A stretch of 64,000 nt of DNA. Source: CAWKDG01 sp963848355 (GTDB lineage: Bacteria; Actinomycetota; Acidimicrobiia; Acidimicrobiales; UBA8190). Shown piece by piece: positions 55,204 through 64,000 of this stretch; position 1 is the stretch's first letter, and each line of letters starts with the position of its first letter. Under the pieces are notes generated by a model. The model was given only the letters and a program-made list of their open reading frames with translations. It was not told the DNA's origin and ran no database searches. The translations under genes were made by a program, and so were the position numbers. The stretch lies in NCBI GenBank assembly GCA_963848355.1, contig CAWKDG010000002.1, positions 496,001-560,000 of the forward strand, read 5' to 3'.

Positions 55204-55596
55204 TTAGGAGGGACCGCTCTCCTCGCGCACGACACGGGCGACCTGGCGCAGACGTCGAGCGAGGCGGATCCTCGAGTCGGCGCTCTGCGGCCAGTAGAAA
55301 AGAGCGAGGTCGTCCTCTGACACGAGGTCCGCGGCCTTCAGCTCATGGAACAGGCCCCTCAGCCGCCGGCTGAACTTGTTCACGAACCGAGCGGACTGAT
55401 CGGCCGCCGAAAGCTCGGGAGACTCGGAATCGAGGAGATCACCCTCGGGGTCTCGATTCTCGAACAGGAAGATGCTTCCGGCGGCGAAGTCGGCCCGGTC
55501 GGCGAGAAGACGGCGGCGATGCGCGACCGTGTTCTCCTTGCCTCCCGCCCGCGAGAGAAGCGGGCGTTTTTCCTGTTCGCGCTTGGTAATTGCCAC
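55204..55596 (-). CDS. Conserved hypothetical protein, 130 aa
   Basis: Helical protein with a basic N-terminus (MAITKREQEKRPLLSRAGGKENTVAHRRRLLADRADFAAGS) and the acidic/helical stretch RFVNKFSRRLRGLFHELKAADLVSEDDLALFYW. No membrane span. Not recognised. It ends just upstream of the esterase promoter. Confidence 0.6.
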   Translation of the reverse strand: MAITKREQEKRPLLSRAGGKENTVAHRRRLLADRADFAAGSIFLFENRDPEGDLLDSESPELSAADQSARFVNKFSRRLRGLFHELKAADLVSEDDLALFYWPQSADSRIRLARRLRQVARVVREESGPS

Positions 55597-55760
55597 AGAC
55601 CCAGCCTAAGAGGCACACCGACGACTTTGTGCACGGTGTCGTTCAATTCCGGGGTTTCAGACGTCGGACACGCGATCATTGTGGGGTCGTTGTGAATGGG
55701 CGCCTGTGGCACGTCGCAAATCTGCGGCGCGACACCCGGACGCGGCGGCTGACGGCTCAG

Positions 55761-57314
55761 ATGGGAGACACGGTGGAACCACGCAACGGGGTGCAGACGG
55801 TCGAGCGGGTGGAGTCACCCGATGACCGCGATCCGGGCGCGGACACCCCGCGGGCTCCCGACGGTGTCACTGCGCGTCGCGAACACCGGGGTGCTCTGCC
55901 GGTGGGAATCATCGGCGTGGCCGCCGGCTGCCTGGTGGCATGGCGGTCCGCTCTGCACAACGGCGTGTTCGACGACACCTTCTGGCACTGGGCCACGGGC
56001 AACTGGATGCTCGACCATCATCGGGTCCTGACCCACGACATCTACTCGTACACCGTCTACGGGCACTCCTGGATCACGCCCGAATGGGGATACGGCGTCC
56101 TGCTGGCCGAATCGGTACGCCTCGTCGGCCCGGTGGCCTTCTGGCTCCTGTCGGCCGGACTGGCATCGCTCACGGTGATCGCCGTCGCCATCCGGAGCCG
56201 CCTGCTCGGCTCCGGATGGACCTGGACGGGCCTGCTCTGTGTGGAGACCGGTGTGGCCGTCACCCTTTCCCTGGACGACCGCCCGCAGATGGTGAGTTAC
56301 CTCTTCCTCGCCCTTCTCCTCCTCATCTTGTCGTTGGCCCGGCGCCGTCGGGGCTGGTTGTACGCCGTGCCCCCTCTCTTCGTTCTGTGGGCCAACATGC
56401 ACGGCAGCTTCCTCCTCGGGCTCGGAGTCCTCGCCCTGGAGGCCGTCACCGCCGTGATCCGCATCCGTCTCGGCCGGGTGACGGTTTCCGATCCCCTGGG
56501 AGCGAAGCCGGCGCTGGCCACCCTGGGCGCCGCCGTGGTCGCCACTCTCGTCAATCCGTTCGGGCCCCGGGTCTACGACAGTGCGCTGGGGGTGACCTTC
56601 AACTCGAGCATCAGGCAACTGATCGAAGAATGGCAATCGCCCGACTTCCACAACCTGGCCATCCTCGCCGTGGTGATCCTGCCTGTGGCCGTCACCGTGG
56701 CCTTTCTCGCCTTCACGCGAGACGACGTCCCCGCCCTGGAGTTGGTGCTGGCCGGCTTCCTGCTCGTCTCCACCCTGCAGGCGGTTCGTTTCCTGCCGTA
56801 CTTCGCCATCGCCTGGTGCGCCTTGGCGGCACGCTGCTCTCCGCTGCCAGAGGAGCGTGTCCGGCCGACACTGCTCGTGTGGCCCGTGCTGGCTGTGCTG
56901 GCGGTGTCACTCCTCCAAGGACCGTGGTACCCGGCCGGCACGCCGGCGGCGAGTGTTCCCGTCAAAGCGGTGCGCTACCTCGAGCACCGTCAGGGCCGGG
57001 TGTTCTCGACGTACCTGTGGAACGACTACCTGGACTATGTCGGGATCCCCGAGTTCGTCGACGGACGGACCGAGCTGTACACATCCGGACCGGTTCTCCG
57101 GCAGTACCTGGCCGTCGACGATCTGAGCAGCGCGCCCGACCCGATCCTGCGCTCGTACCACGTCGAGTACGTCCTGTGGCCCACTGGCACCGCCCTGTCC
57201 TTCTACCTGCGGGAGGATCCCCGATGGCTGGTGGTGTGGAAGTCCTCGCAGGCCACGGTCTTTCGTTACGTGGGAGGTGACGCGTCAACGGCTCAGCCCG
57301 TAAGCACGAGCTGA
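55761..57314 (+). CDS. Polytopic membrane protein, glycosyltransferase-like
   Basis: 517 aa with about ten membrane helices and a C-terminal soluble domain (RVFSTYLWNDYLDYVGIPEFVDGRTELYTSGPVLRQYL). The first loop DDTFWHWATGNWMLDHHRVLTHDIYSYTVYGHSWITPEWGYG carries the acidic/aromatic residues of GT-C-like enzymes. ATG 55761 is preferred; upstream codons are low-complexity. It may glycosylate a cell-envelope lipid or protein. A terminator hairpin follows. Confidence 0.75.
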   Translation: MGDTVEPRNGVQTVERVESPDDRDPGADTPRAPDGVTARREHRGALPVGIIGVAAGCLVAWRSALHNGVFDDTFWHWATGNWMLDHHRVLTHDIYSYTVYGHSWITPEWGYGVLLAESVRLVGPVAFWLLSAGLASLTVIAVAIRSRLLGSGWTWTGLLCVETGVAVTLSLDDRPQMVSYLFLALLLLILSLARRRRGWLYAVPPLFVLWANMHGSFLLGLGVLALEAVTAVIRIRLGRVTVSDPLGAKPALATLGAAVVATLVNPFGPRVYDSALGVTFNSSIRQLIEEWQSPDFHNLAILAVVILPVAVTVAFLAFTRDDVPALELVLAGFLLVSTLQAVRFLPYFAIAWCALAARCSPLPEERVRPTLLVWPVLAVLAVSLLQGPWYPAGTPAASVPVKAVRYLEHRQGRVFSTYLWNDYLDYVGIPEFVDGRTELYTSGPVLRQYLAVDDLSSAPDPILRSYHVEYVLWPTGTALSFYLREDPRWLVVWKSSQATVFRYVGGDASTAQPVSTS

Positions 57315-57322
57315 GCCGTTGA
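57285..57322 (+). terminator. Hairpin at the end of the membrane-protein gene
   Basis: Perfect 12-bp stem, arms 57285-57296 and 57311-57322, 14-nt loop. It overlaps the stop codon at 57312-57314. No T-run follows, so it may act as a rho-dependent or mRNA-stabilising end. Confidence 0.55.
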
Positions 57323-57397
57323 AGTTGTGGGGACTACCGGTTTCGACAACACCGATCGAGGTTCATGTGGGCCCCGATCGCCTACCCTGAGCCAGGA

Positions 57398-57607
57398 TCA
57401 GCTGGGAGGTGCGTTGACGCTGTTGGCGACGTTGTTCAGCGTGTTGTTGACGGATCCACCCAGGAAGTGCAGGGCCACCAACGCCACGACGGCAATCAGA
57501 GCGAGGAGCAGCGCGTACTCGACGAGACTGGCGCCGAACTGATCCCTCTTGGTCCACATGTTGCGGATCGGGTCGACCATCCGCGTCACGAGCGAGACGA
57601 TATTCAC
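57398..57607 (-). CDS. flp: Flp-type (type IVb) pilin
   Basis: 69 aa. Prepilin cleavage after G25, mature end ASLVEYALLLALIAVVALVALHFLGG with the Glu at position +5. The leader has basic residues (MNIVSLVTRMVDPIRNMWTKRD). This is the structural pilin for the Tad machinery encoded at 60.3-64 kb, but it is separated from it by a two-component system. Confidence 0.92.
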   Translation of the reverse strand: MNIVSLVTRMVDPIRNMWTKRDQFGASLVEYALLLALIAVVALVALHFLGGSVNNTLNNVANSVNAPPS

Positions 57608-57679
57608 GTTTCCCCCCTTGGTTCACCTTGAACGCTGAGTTCACTATCCGCGAATCCGCCTGCCTCTTCCATAGGCCCC

Positions 57680-57728
57680 CAGGCCCAATCTTGGGCCTGT
57701 CCAGGCAAAACATAGGTCCTGGGACCTA
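57680..57728 (-). terminator. Double hairpin after the response-regulator gene
   Basis: First hairpin: arms TAGGTCC (57713-57719) and GGACCTA (57722-57728), followed on the minus strand by TGTTTTG, a short T-run. Second hairpin: CAGGCCCAA (57680-57688) and TTGGGCCTG (57691-57699). They separate the response regulator from flp. Confidence 0.6.
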
Positions 57729-58382
57729 GTCGATCTGGATGAGGCCCATGCGCACAGCCTTGAGGACGGCCTGCGCCCGGTCGTGGGAATCGAGCTTCTG
57801 GTAGATCGACGACAGGTGGTTCTTCACCGTCTTGGCGCTGATGTACAGCCGCCGACCCACCTCAGGGATCGAGGCGCCGGTGGCCACCAGTCGCAAGACC
57901 TCCTCCTCCCGCTTGCTGATGAGCGGACGAGATCCCGTGGGCAGCCTTGTCATCAGGGCCACCCGATCGCTGTCGGGGGTCACCGGAGTGGCCGAGGAGG
58001 ACAGCACCAGAGCGCCCGGGGCGGCCGCCACGACGTCCCCCAAGGCACTCACGATCTCGGCCGTGGTGCTGTCTTTGACGAGGTAGCCGACAGCTCCCGC
58101 GGCGAGTGCCGACGAGACGGCCGTTTCGTCCGACAACATGGAGAGGGCAACGACCTTGGTCGCGGGCACGAGGCTACGGATGCGCTTGGTGGCGGCGACA
58201 CCCGAAAGTACCGGAAGCGACAGATCCATGAGGACGATGTCGGGTCGCAGCCTCTCGGTCAGCTCGACCGCCTCCTCGCCGTCGGCCGCCTCCCCGACGA
58301 CCTCGTAGCCGGCGTGCTCCAGGGCCCAGTGCAGGCCCTCACGGACCATGGCGTGGTCGTCGGCGATCAGGACCCGGGTCAT
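57726..58382 (-). CDS. NarL/LuxR-type response regulator
   Basis: 218 aa. Receiver domain with acidic D8-D9 (IADDH), phospho-acceptor D53 (IVLMDLSLPVLSG), Thr/Ser and the Lys of YLVKDS; LuxR HTH with LISKREEEVLRLVATGASIPEVGRRLYISAKTVKNHLSSIYQKL. ATG 58382 overlaps the histidine-kinase stop (ATGA). Adjacent to flp and tad, so it may control pilus expression. Confidence 0.94.
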   Translation of the reverse strand: MTRVLIADDHAMVREGLHWALEHAGYEVVGEAADGEEAVELTERLRPDIVLMDLSLPVLSGVAATKRIRSLVPATKVVALSMLSDETAVSSALAAGAVGYLVKDSTTAEIVSALGDVVAAAPGALVLSSSATPVTPDSDRVALMTRLPTGSRPLISKREEEVLRLVATGASIPEVGRRLYISAKTVKNHLSSIYQKLDSHDRAQAVLKAVRMGLIQID

Positions 58383-60082
58383 GAGGCCACCTTCATTCGC
58401 ATCCGCACGACCGTGCCCCGATCGGGTCCGGACGTGATGTCGAGTTGGGCACCGACGGAATCGGCGCGTTCCCGCATACCGAGAAGGCCGTAGCTCGAGG
58501 CCCCGGCCGCCTTCCCCGCCGACATCCCGACCCCGTTGTCGGCGACCTCGAGAAGGGCTCCGTCGGCGTTGCACAGCCACAGGACCGATACGTTCGAGGC
58601 GTGGGCGTGCCGCTCGGCGTTCATGACCGCCTCCTGCGCCACCCGCCAGAATTCCCGTTCCACGGACAGCGGCAGGCGTGTGTCGGCGTCGGCCGTCAGC
58701 GTCACGGCCAGCCGGTTGCGCCGATTGACCCGGTCGAGGAACGAACGCAGGACGTTGTCGACACCCTGCGTCTCCGATACGTCGCTGCGCAGGTCGACGA
58801 GAGCGTCCCGCAGTTCCTCGACCAGGTTACGGACATCGCTCCGGAGGGCGATCAGGTCGGCCTGCACGGCGCGGCCGTGATTGAGCTCGACCAGGCGGTC
58901 GATCTCGAATCCCAGGTACACGACGGACTGACCGATGTGGTCGTGGAGCTCGCGGGCCAGGCGGGACCGCTCCTGCTCTACTCCCAGGCCGTGGATGCGT
59001 TCGAGCCACCGGGCGTTGTCGAGAGCCAGCGCCGCGGCGCGGGCCAGGTCGCCGATGCGCCGTTGGTCGGCAACGGTGACATGGTGCGAGCCCTGCCATT
59101 CCACGGCCAACATGCCGACGAGCTCATCGCGCGCCCGGAGCGGACAATAGAGACCCCAGCGGGACCGGAAACTCAGCCCCTGCTCGAGGGCCTCGAGGGC
59201 GATCGGCTCGGTGCCCAGTGAGGCGGTGGCCAGGGCCTTGGGCAGGTCCATGGACGCCTCCGACCCGGTCACACGCACCCCCTTGCCGGCCACGAGGTGC
59301 CAATAGCCGGTGACGGGATCCCGCAGGACCACGGCACTGGTGTCGGGCGAGAACATCTCCTCCAACCGTTCCAGCGCCCATCGGGCGGCACCGTCGAGGT
59401 CGAGAGGCGTCGGCTCGCGCGCTGTGGCCCGGTGCAGATCGAGCAGCAGGTCGTTCACCTCCGACAGGTGTTCGGCATGGGCGGTGAGACCCTCCCGGGT
59501 CTGCCCGGTGTCGTCGATGACGATGCGGCTGAAGCCCCCCACCACCCCTACCAGGACCACCTCGATGGCGAATTGGAAGCTCGAGCCGGCCACGCCCCGG
59601 TACTGGACGAGGATCACGCTCGGCAGCACCACGGCCAGTCCGGCGAGAACCGACAACCAGGACACGATCCGGATCCCGCCGGCGAAACCGGTGATCGCTG
59701 TGGCCACGACCAGACAGACCAGGAACGGGGAGCGCCCGAAACCCGTGGCTTCGATGACGGCCACGCTCAAGGCCACCTCGAGGAACAGAGCGGCCGATGT
59801 CTTCCAACCCGTCTGGTCGTAGCGGATGGGCCAGAGGGTCCGCCACAGCGTGTAGAGCGCCAGCACGATGCCGACGAGGATCACATGCCGCCCGGTCTTC
59901 TCGATCACACCAAGAGCGACCGCTAACGAGAGCGTTCCCCAGCGCAGAGCCACGAGCAGCGGTGCGAACCGGGCCACCACCTCGGGCGTGGCAGGCAGGG
60001 GCCGCCGCCATTCGGGCCAGGCTCGCCACGCCCGGGCCCGGCGAATCCACGCGCCGTCGGGGAGTGGCACGAACCGCTGCAC
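58379..60082 (-). CDS. Sensor histidine kinase, NarX/DegS type
   Basis: 567 aa: about five membrane helices at the N-terminus, a GAF-like domain (LERLEEMFSPDTSAVVLRDPVTGYWHLVAG... LYCPLRARDELVGMLAVEW), HisKA_3 dimerisation with the phospho-His in RELHDHIGQSVVYL, and an HATPase_c domain ending DNGVGM and SYGLLGMRERADSVGAQL. Cognate response regulator follows with overlap. The signal is unknown; the GAF suggests a redox or small-ligand input. Confidence 0.92.
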   Translation of the reverse strand: MQRFVPLPDGAWIRRARAWRAWPEWRRPLPATPEVVARFAPLLVALRWGTLSLAVALGVIEKTGRHVILVGIVLALYTLWRTLWPIRYDQTGWKTSAALFLEVALSVAVIEATGFGRSPFLVCLVVATAITGFAGGIRIVSWLSVLAGLAVVLPSVILVQYRGVAGSSFQFAIEVVLVGVVGGFSRIVIDDTGQTREGLTAHAEHLSEVNDLLLDLHRATAREPTPLDLDGAARWALERLEEMFSPDTSAVVLRDPVTGYWHLVAGKGVRVTGSEASMDLPKALATASLGTEPIALEALEQGLSFRSRWGLYCPLRARDELVGMLAVEWQGSHHVTVADQRRIGDLARAAALALDNARWLERIHGLGVEQERSRLARELHDHIGQSVVYLGFEIDRLVELNHGRAVQADLIALRSDVRNLVEELRDALVDLRSDVSETQGVDNVLRSFLDRVNRRNRLAVTLTADADTRLPLSVEREFWRVAQEAVMNAERHAHASNVSVLWLCNADGALLEVADNGVGMSAGKAAGASSYGLLGMRERADSVGAQLDITSGPDRGTVVRMRMKVAS

Positions 60083-60170
60083 TCTGATCCTCCCGGCTCT
60101 CGCACCCGGGCCCTGTGCCCGGCGTCGTCACCTCGATGAGTGGAGAATCGTCACGCGCGCGGTCGCCCTT

Positions 60171-60198
60171 GAGGGGTGCCCGTGTGATGGCACCTCTC
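60171..60198 (-). terminator. Hairpin between tadC and the histidine kinase
   Basis: Arms 60171-60180 and 60189-60198 with one mismatch and an 8-nt loop. It lies in the 222-bp gap 60083-60304 after the tadC stop and upstream of the kinase start. No other feature is seen in the gap. Confidence 0.45.
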
Positions 60199-60304
60199 AG
60201 GAGGACAATTTCTTCGCAATTCCCCCCTGATGGAGGGAGTACCGTTCCCTGACCTCCACCTTGTCGGGGTCGCCACGACGGCGCTGACCAGCGAGTTCTA
60301 ACGC

Positions 60305-61228
60305 TCAGTGGCCGCCGAAGGCGTGGAAGATGTTGATGAAGGCGGGGCCGGCGGTGATGACAAAGAGGGCGGGCATGATGCAGAACACCATGGGGAAGAG
60401 CATCTTCACCGGCGCCTTCTGAGCCTCCTCCTGAGCCAGTTGATGCCGCCGGATACGCATGTCGGCAGCCTGGGCCCGCAGGATCGAACCGATGGACACT
60501 CCGAACACGTCCGCCTGCTTCAGCGCCAGGACGAAGGAGCGGACCTCGCGCACGTCGGTGCGGGTATCCAGCGCCGTCAGGGCGTCGGCCCTGCTCGAGC
60601 CGGCCCGCATCTCACCGAGCATCCGGGCGAACTCCTCGGACAAGGGTCCCGGCACCATCGTGACGGCCCGGGCCAGGGCCTGCTCGAAGCCGAGACCCGC
60701 CTCCACGCTGATGACGAGGAGATCGAGGACGTCGGGCAGCTTCTTGCGGATCGTCAGTTGGCGATCCTCGATGACACGGTTGAGCCAGGCATCGGGTCCG
60801 ACGACCCCGGCGAGGGTGAGCAAGACGAAGATGGCGATCAGATCGACGCCGCGCACCGATGTGTACTTCCACGCCACGTACCACATGATGGGAACGGCCA
60901 CCACGGAGAGGACGTGGAAGACAAGGAACCGGTCTGCTTCCTCGGGCTGACCTCGGCCGGCGGTCACGAGCTTCTTCTGCACCTTCTCGACGTAGGAATC
61001 GGGAAGCGCGGCTCGAGCCAATCCGGCGATGAATACCGCTGTGGGTTCGAGGACACGTGCAGACAACGGCTCCCTGAGCTCAGCATCGCGCGTGTCGGCA
61101 GGAGCCTCATAGTCGGCCAGGCGGGCGCGCGCGGCGCGGACGCTGATCCGCTCGTCGGCCTTGAGGACGACGGCGTAGGCCAGAAGGCTGACGGTGACGA
61201 AGACGGCGGCGACGGTCAACGGGAGCAT
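60305..61228 (-). CDS. tadC: Tad pilus membrane platform protein TadC
   Basis: 307 aa with a T2SF domain: LLVISVEAGLGFEQALARAV, then EMRAGSSRADALTALDTRTDVREVRSFVLALKQADVFGVSIGSIL, and C-terminal helices (MLFPMVFCIMPALFVITAGPAFINIF). It forms the inner-membrane platform with TadB for the TadA motor. It starts 2 bp after the tadB stop in the same direction. Confidence 0.92.
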   Translation of the reverse strand: MLPLTVAAVFVTVSLLAYAVVLKADERISVRAARARLADYEAPADTRDAELREPLSARVLEPTAVFIAGLARAALPDSYVEKVQKKLVTAGRGQPEEADRFLVFHVLSVVAVPIMWYVAWKYTSVRGVDLIAIFVLLTLAGVVGPDAWLNRVIEDRQLTIRKKLPDVLDLLVISVEAGLGFEQALARAVTMVPGPLSEEFARMLGEMRAGSSRADALTALDTRTDVREVRSFVLALKQADVFGVSIGSILRAQAADMRIRRHQLAQEEAQKAPVKMLFPMVFCIMPALFVITAGPAFINIFHAFGGH

Positions 61229-61229
61229 G

Positions 61230-62213
61230 TCAGATCTCGATCTTCACGATTGACCGCATCCACAACATGCCGGCTACGGCGAGCCCGATGCAACCGTAGA
61301 ACATGACCTGGCCGAAACCAGTATGGAGAAGGGGATCCAGGTAACTCCTATTCGTGCCATAGATGAAGACCCCGATGGCGACGGGAAGCAACGAGATCAC
61401 GATGGCACCGATCCGACCTTCTGCCGTCAAGGTGTGAGCTTCTTGGCGCAGACGGCTGCGGGCATTCATGGTGTCGGCGACGATGTCGAGCAGTTCCGAC
61501 AGGTTTCCCCCGACCTCGCGCTGAATACCGATGGCCGACACGACCCATTCGAAATCCTCGCTCTTCACCCGCTGGGCCACCTCGTCGAGGGCGCTCGCCA
61601 GCGGACGCCCGAGGCGAGCCTCGGCGACGACGTGGCGCATCTCCTTGCCCATGGGATCCGGTAGCTGCACCGCCACCGTGTCCAGACCCTGCATGATGGA
61701 AAAGCCCGAGCGCAGGGTCGCTCCGAGGAGTTGCAGCATGTCAGGGAGCTGGGCCACGAAGGCGCGCGTGCGTCGCACGGCCAAGACGCCGACCACCACC
61801 CACGGGAGAATGGCCAGAGCGGCGAGCACGCCCGCTCCCAAGAAGAAGTTGCCCAGGAGGAACACGATCAGGCCGCCCAGGATGGCCACCACCAGATAGA
61901 GGAACAGCGCCTCGGCCGGACGGAATGGCAGATCGGCCTGGTCGAGCTTGGATTCGACAACGGCCAACAGACCGCGACGGGCGGCCGCCTCGGCCACAGC
62001 ATCGATGGCTCGTTGCAGCAGTGGCGACCGCACGAACTCGTGGTCGCCGATCCCACCGGGAGCCGTCGCGGTCGAATCCCTCGAGTACCCCACGGTGTAG
62101 GGGGCGAGCGTCTGTTCGAGCGCCGGTTTCCTCCTCCACGTCGCCACCGAGATGACACCCCAGGCCAAGAGCCCGGCGGCCGGGAGGACGAGGACGGCGA
62201 TGAGGACGATCAT
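61230..62213 (-). CDS. tadB: Tad pilus membrane platform protein TadB
   Basis: 327 aa. N-terminal membrane helix (IVLIAVLVLPAAGLLAWGVI), T2SF domain with QLPDMLQLLGATLRSGFSIMQGLDTVA and EDFEWVVSAIGIQREVGGNLSELLDIVADTMNAR, and C-terminal helices. ATG 62213 overlaps the tadA stop (ATGA), so the operon order is tadZ-tadA-tadB-tadC. Confidence 0.93.
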   Translation of the reverse strand: MIVLIAVLVLPAAGLLAWGVISVATWRRKPALEQTLAPYTVGYSRDSTATAPGGIGDHEFVRSPLLQRAIDAVAEAAARRGLLAVVESKLDQADLPFRPAEALFLYLVVAILGGLIVFLLGNFFLGAGVLAALAILPWVVVGVLAVRRTRAFVAQLPDMLQLLGATLRSGFSIMQGLDTVAVQLPDPMGKEMRHVVAEARLGRPLASALDEVAQRVKSEDFEWVVSAIGIQREVGGNLSELLDIVADTMNARSRLRQEAHTLTAEGRIGAIVISLLPVAIGVFIYGTNRSYLDPLLHTGFGQVMFYGCIGLAVAGMLWMRSIVKIEI

Positions 62214-63562
62214 CGGTGGCCGACGGCACGTGCGAACGTGTCGGCCTCGAAGAGTTCGGCGTCGAGGGGCTGTCCCGCGTCCTGGAGCTTCTCCGCAAAT
62301 TGCGGCCGGATGCCCATGGACTTGAGCGAGCCCCGGTAGAGGCCGTCGGCGTCCATACCGGCCGAGAAGTCGAACATGAAGAGGTCCTGCATGATGATCA
62401 CGTCCCCCTCCATGTGCTGGACCTCGGACACATGAGTCACGCGTCGACTTCCGTCCCGCAGCCGCGTCAGGTGGACGACCAGATCGATGGCAGAGGACAT
62501 CTGCTCGCGGATCACCCTGATGGGCAGGTCGAAGCCGGACATCAGTGTCATGGTCTCGACGCGCGACAGAGTGTCCCGGGGGCCGTTCGAGTGGATGGTG
62601 GTCAGAGATCCCTCGTGCCCCGTGTTCATGGCCTGCAGCATGTCGAGGGCCTCTCCGCCACGACACTCACCCACGATGATCCGGTCCGGACGCATGCGCA
62701 GTGCGTTGCGCACCAGGTCGCGGATGGTCACCTCGCCTTTTCCTTCGATATTGGCCGGACGCGATTCCAGGGACACGACGTGCTCCTGGCGCAGCTGCAG
62801 CTCCTTGGAGTCTTCGATCGTGACGATCCGTTCGTCGTCGGGGATCAATGAGGACAGGACGTTCAGGAACGTCGTCTTCCCGGCGTCCGTCCCACCGGAC
62901 ACCACGACGTTCAAGCGTCCGACCACACAGGCTTCGATGAATCGGGCGAATGTCGATGTGAAGGTGCCGTTGGTGACCAGGTCCTCGACCAGCAGCGGAT
63001 CCTTGGCGAACTTCCTGACGGTCAGGAAAGGACCGCCGATGGCCAGCGGATGGATCACGGCGTTGATCCGTGAACCGTCGGGGAGACGGGCGTCGACCAT
63101 GGGCGACGACTCGTCGACCCGGCGGCTGACCTCGCCGACGATCTTGTCGATGACGCGACGCAGGTGGGTCTCGTCGATGAAGCTTGTCGGTGTCCGCTCG
63201 ATCTTGCCACCGCGCTCCACGTAGACGCGGTCGGGCCCGTTGACCATGACCTCGGACACGTTCGGATCCTCCAGATACCTCTGGATGGGTCCGTACCCGA
63301 GGATGTCGTTGGCGATGTCCTCGCCCAGACGGGCCTTGTCGGCCAGAGACAGTGGCGTCGCCTCCTCGGAGAGCGCCGCCTGCAACTGGGCGTTGACCCT
63401 CGGGCGGAGGTCCTTGGCCGTCAGGCGACCCTGGGACAGTTCAGGACCGAGCTCCTCGATGAGTCGCTGGTGCACCCGGATATGGACCTCTTCCAGGGCG
63501 CGCGCCCGCGCTTCCTCCGAGTTCAACACGCCCGCCACTCGCAGATGATCGGACAGCGACAT
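62210..63562 (-). CDS. tadA: Tad/CpaF secretion ATPase
   Basis: 450 aa. N-terminal ISHHL-like region with VMVNGPDRVYVERGGKIE, Walker A GGTDAGKTTFLN, acidic Walker B-type box VTIEDSKELQL, and GEALDMLQAMNTGHEGSLTTIHSNGP with the arginine finger region (SRVETM). It hydrolyses ATP to drive pilus assembly. Complete; only 10 bp from the next gene upstream. Confidence 0.94.
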   Translation of the reverse strand: MSLSDHLRVAGVLNSEEARARALEEVHIRVHQRLIEELGPELSQGRLTAKDLRPRVNAQLQAALSEEATPLSLADKARLGEDIANDILGYGPIQRYLEDPNVSEVMVNGPDRVYVERGGKIERTPTSFIDETHLRRVIDKIVGEVSRRVDESSPMVDARLPDGSRINAVIHPLAIGGPFLTVRKFAKDPLLVEDLVTNGTFTSTFARFIEACVVGRLNVVVSGGTDAGKTTFLNVLSSLIPDDERIVTIEDSKELQLRQEHVVSLESRPANIEGKGEVTIRDLVRNALRMRPDRIIVGECRGGEALDMLQAMNTGHEGSLTTIHSNGPRDTLSRVETMTLMSGFDLPIRVIREQMSSAIDLVVHLTRLRDGSRRVTHVSEVQHMEGDVIIMQDLFMFDFSAGMDADGLYRGSLKSMGIRPQFAEKLQDAGQPLDAELFEADTFARAVGHR

Positions 63563-63571
63563 CGTGCACCC

Positions 63572-64000
63572 CTACTTGGCTTGTTGAGACGTTGCCGTGG
63601 CCGTGGCCGGTACCATCAGTCCCGTGGCGAGTTCGTCGATGCTTCTGGCGAATTTCGACCTCGGCGAGCTGATGACCACGGGCACACCGCGGTTGACCGA
63701 CTCGGCGACGAGGATGTCACTGGGAAGGGCGGCGTCCACCTTGAGCTGAACGGCCCGTTCGGCATCTGCCTCGCTCAGCCCCACCCGGGTGTTGGCCCGG
63801 TTCAGGACGAACTTGACCGACGAAAAGGGGATGTCGAGCGCCCGCATGGTCTGCATCCCTACTCGGGCGCTCTTCAGACTCATCACGTCCAGTCCGGCGA
63901 GGACGAGGATGTCGTCAGCTGCCTCCAGGGCGGCCAGCGTGATCTCGGCGAAGTTGGCCGACGTGTCGACCACGATGTAGGCAGCCCGCTCACGGAGGAC
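63572..64000 (-). CDS. TadZ/CpaE-like ATPase, partial at the right edge
   Basis: C-terminal 142 residues of a MinD/ParA-like protein. The reading frame is open through position 64000. YIVVDTSANFAEITLAALEAADDILVLAGLDVMSLKSARVGMQTM and FVLNRANTRVGLSEADAERAVQLKVDAALPSD match CpaE/TadZ, which directs polar placement of the pilus. The ATP-binding P-loop lies outside the window. It is the first visible gene of the tad operon. Confidence 0.85.
   Translation of the reverse strand, partial: VLRERAAYIVVDTSANFAEITLAALEAADDILVLAGLDVMSLKSARVGMQTMRALDIPFSSVKFVLNRANTRVGLSEADAERAVQLKVDAALPSDILVAESVNRGVPVVISSPRSKFARSIDELATGLMVPATATATSQQAK

Noticed and set aside
57324..57400. Possible tmRNA start (GGTTTCGACAAC-like sequence)
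   Set aside because: No matching 3' end with TΨC-like sequence or tag peptide is found, and the flp gene occupies the next stretch.

Overview
The window is a 64 kb piece of a high-GC actinobacterial chromosome. WhiB, an F420-type LLM oxidoreductase, a PimB-like glycosyltransferase, a RepSA-type initiator, a Tad locus and frequent GTGA/ATGA start-stop overlaps support this. The overall flavour fits Acidimicrobiia, but nothing in the window proves the class. About 20 single-base frame breaks interrupt otherwise well-conserved genes, several of them in homopolymers (28687-28690, 33444-33446, 18843-18849). I read these as uncorrected long-read errors and annotate the genes as whole CDSs with the break positions given.

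Layout. 1-11 kb: housekeeping and lipid genes (PlsC-like acyltransferase, TetR, aminotransferase, LLM enzyme, ROK kinase, SRPBCC, glycosyltransferase, exonuclease, trpD, acyl-CoA dehydrogenase, DinB, RidA, WhiB). 11.6-13.4 kb: a Fur/PerR - rubrerythrin - DUF3501 oxidative-stress operon with an operator-like promoter and a strong hairpin inside the operon. 13.4-18.3 kb: a glycerol operon (glpD, alkyl-DHAP-synthase-like flavoprotein, FGGY kinase). 18.4-22.5 kb: a tightly packed four-gene operon of unknown pathway. 22.6-26.9 kb: MoxR-DUF58-transglutaminase. 26.8-38.1 kb: ferredoxin-type reductase, a deletion-like junction between a beta-propeller remnant and an ECF sigma gene, MBL hydrolase, def, ACT regulator, a DUF35-thiolase-acyl-CoA ligase operon, and xseA-xseB.

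38.17-48.08 kb is the most interesting part. An RNase P RNA gene (rnpB) carries an integrated element in its 3' end. A 28-bp exact repeat of the rnpB 3' end (38520-38547 and 47267-47294) bounds an 8.7 kb element. It encodes a tyrosine integrase, an excisionase, a RepSA-like initiator with iteron-like repeats, an AbrB/PIN-like pair, an IS30 copy, two methyltransferases, a small ABM-like protein and an RHH/Doc toxin-antitoxin module. Immediately right of it lies the collapsed remnant of a second, related element, ending in a third degenerate att copy (48051-48078). The remnant keeps an antitoxin with an identical protein sequence but a toxin that has lost its Fic catalytic motif. No FtsK-like conjugative translocase is present.

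48.1-57.3 kb: two secreted proteins of unknown function, an ECF sigma/anti-sigma pair, DinB, universal stress protein, SDR, a TAT-exported esterase whose promoter contains a clean repressor-type palindrome, and a polytopic membrane protein. 57.4-64 kb: Flp pilin, a NarL-type two-component pair, and tadC, tadB, tadA and a partial tadZ/cpaE, forming a Tad pilus locus that runs off the right edge.
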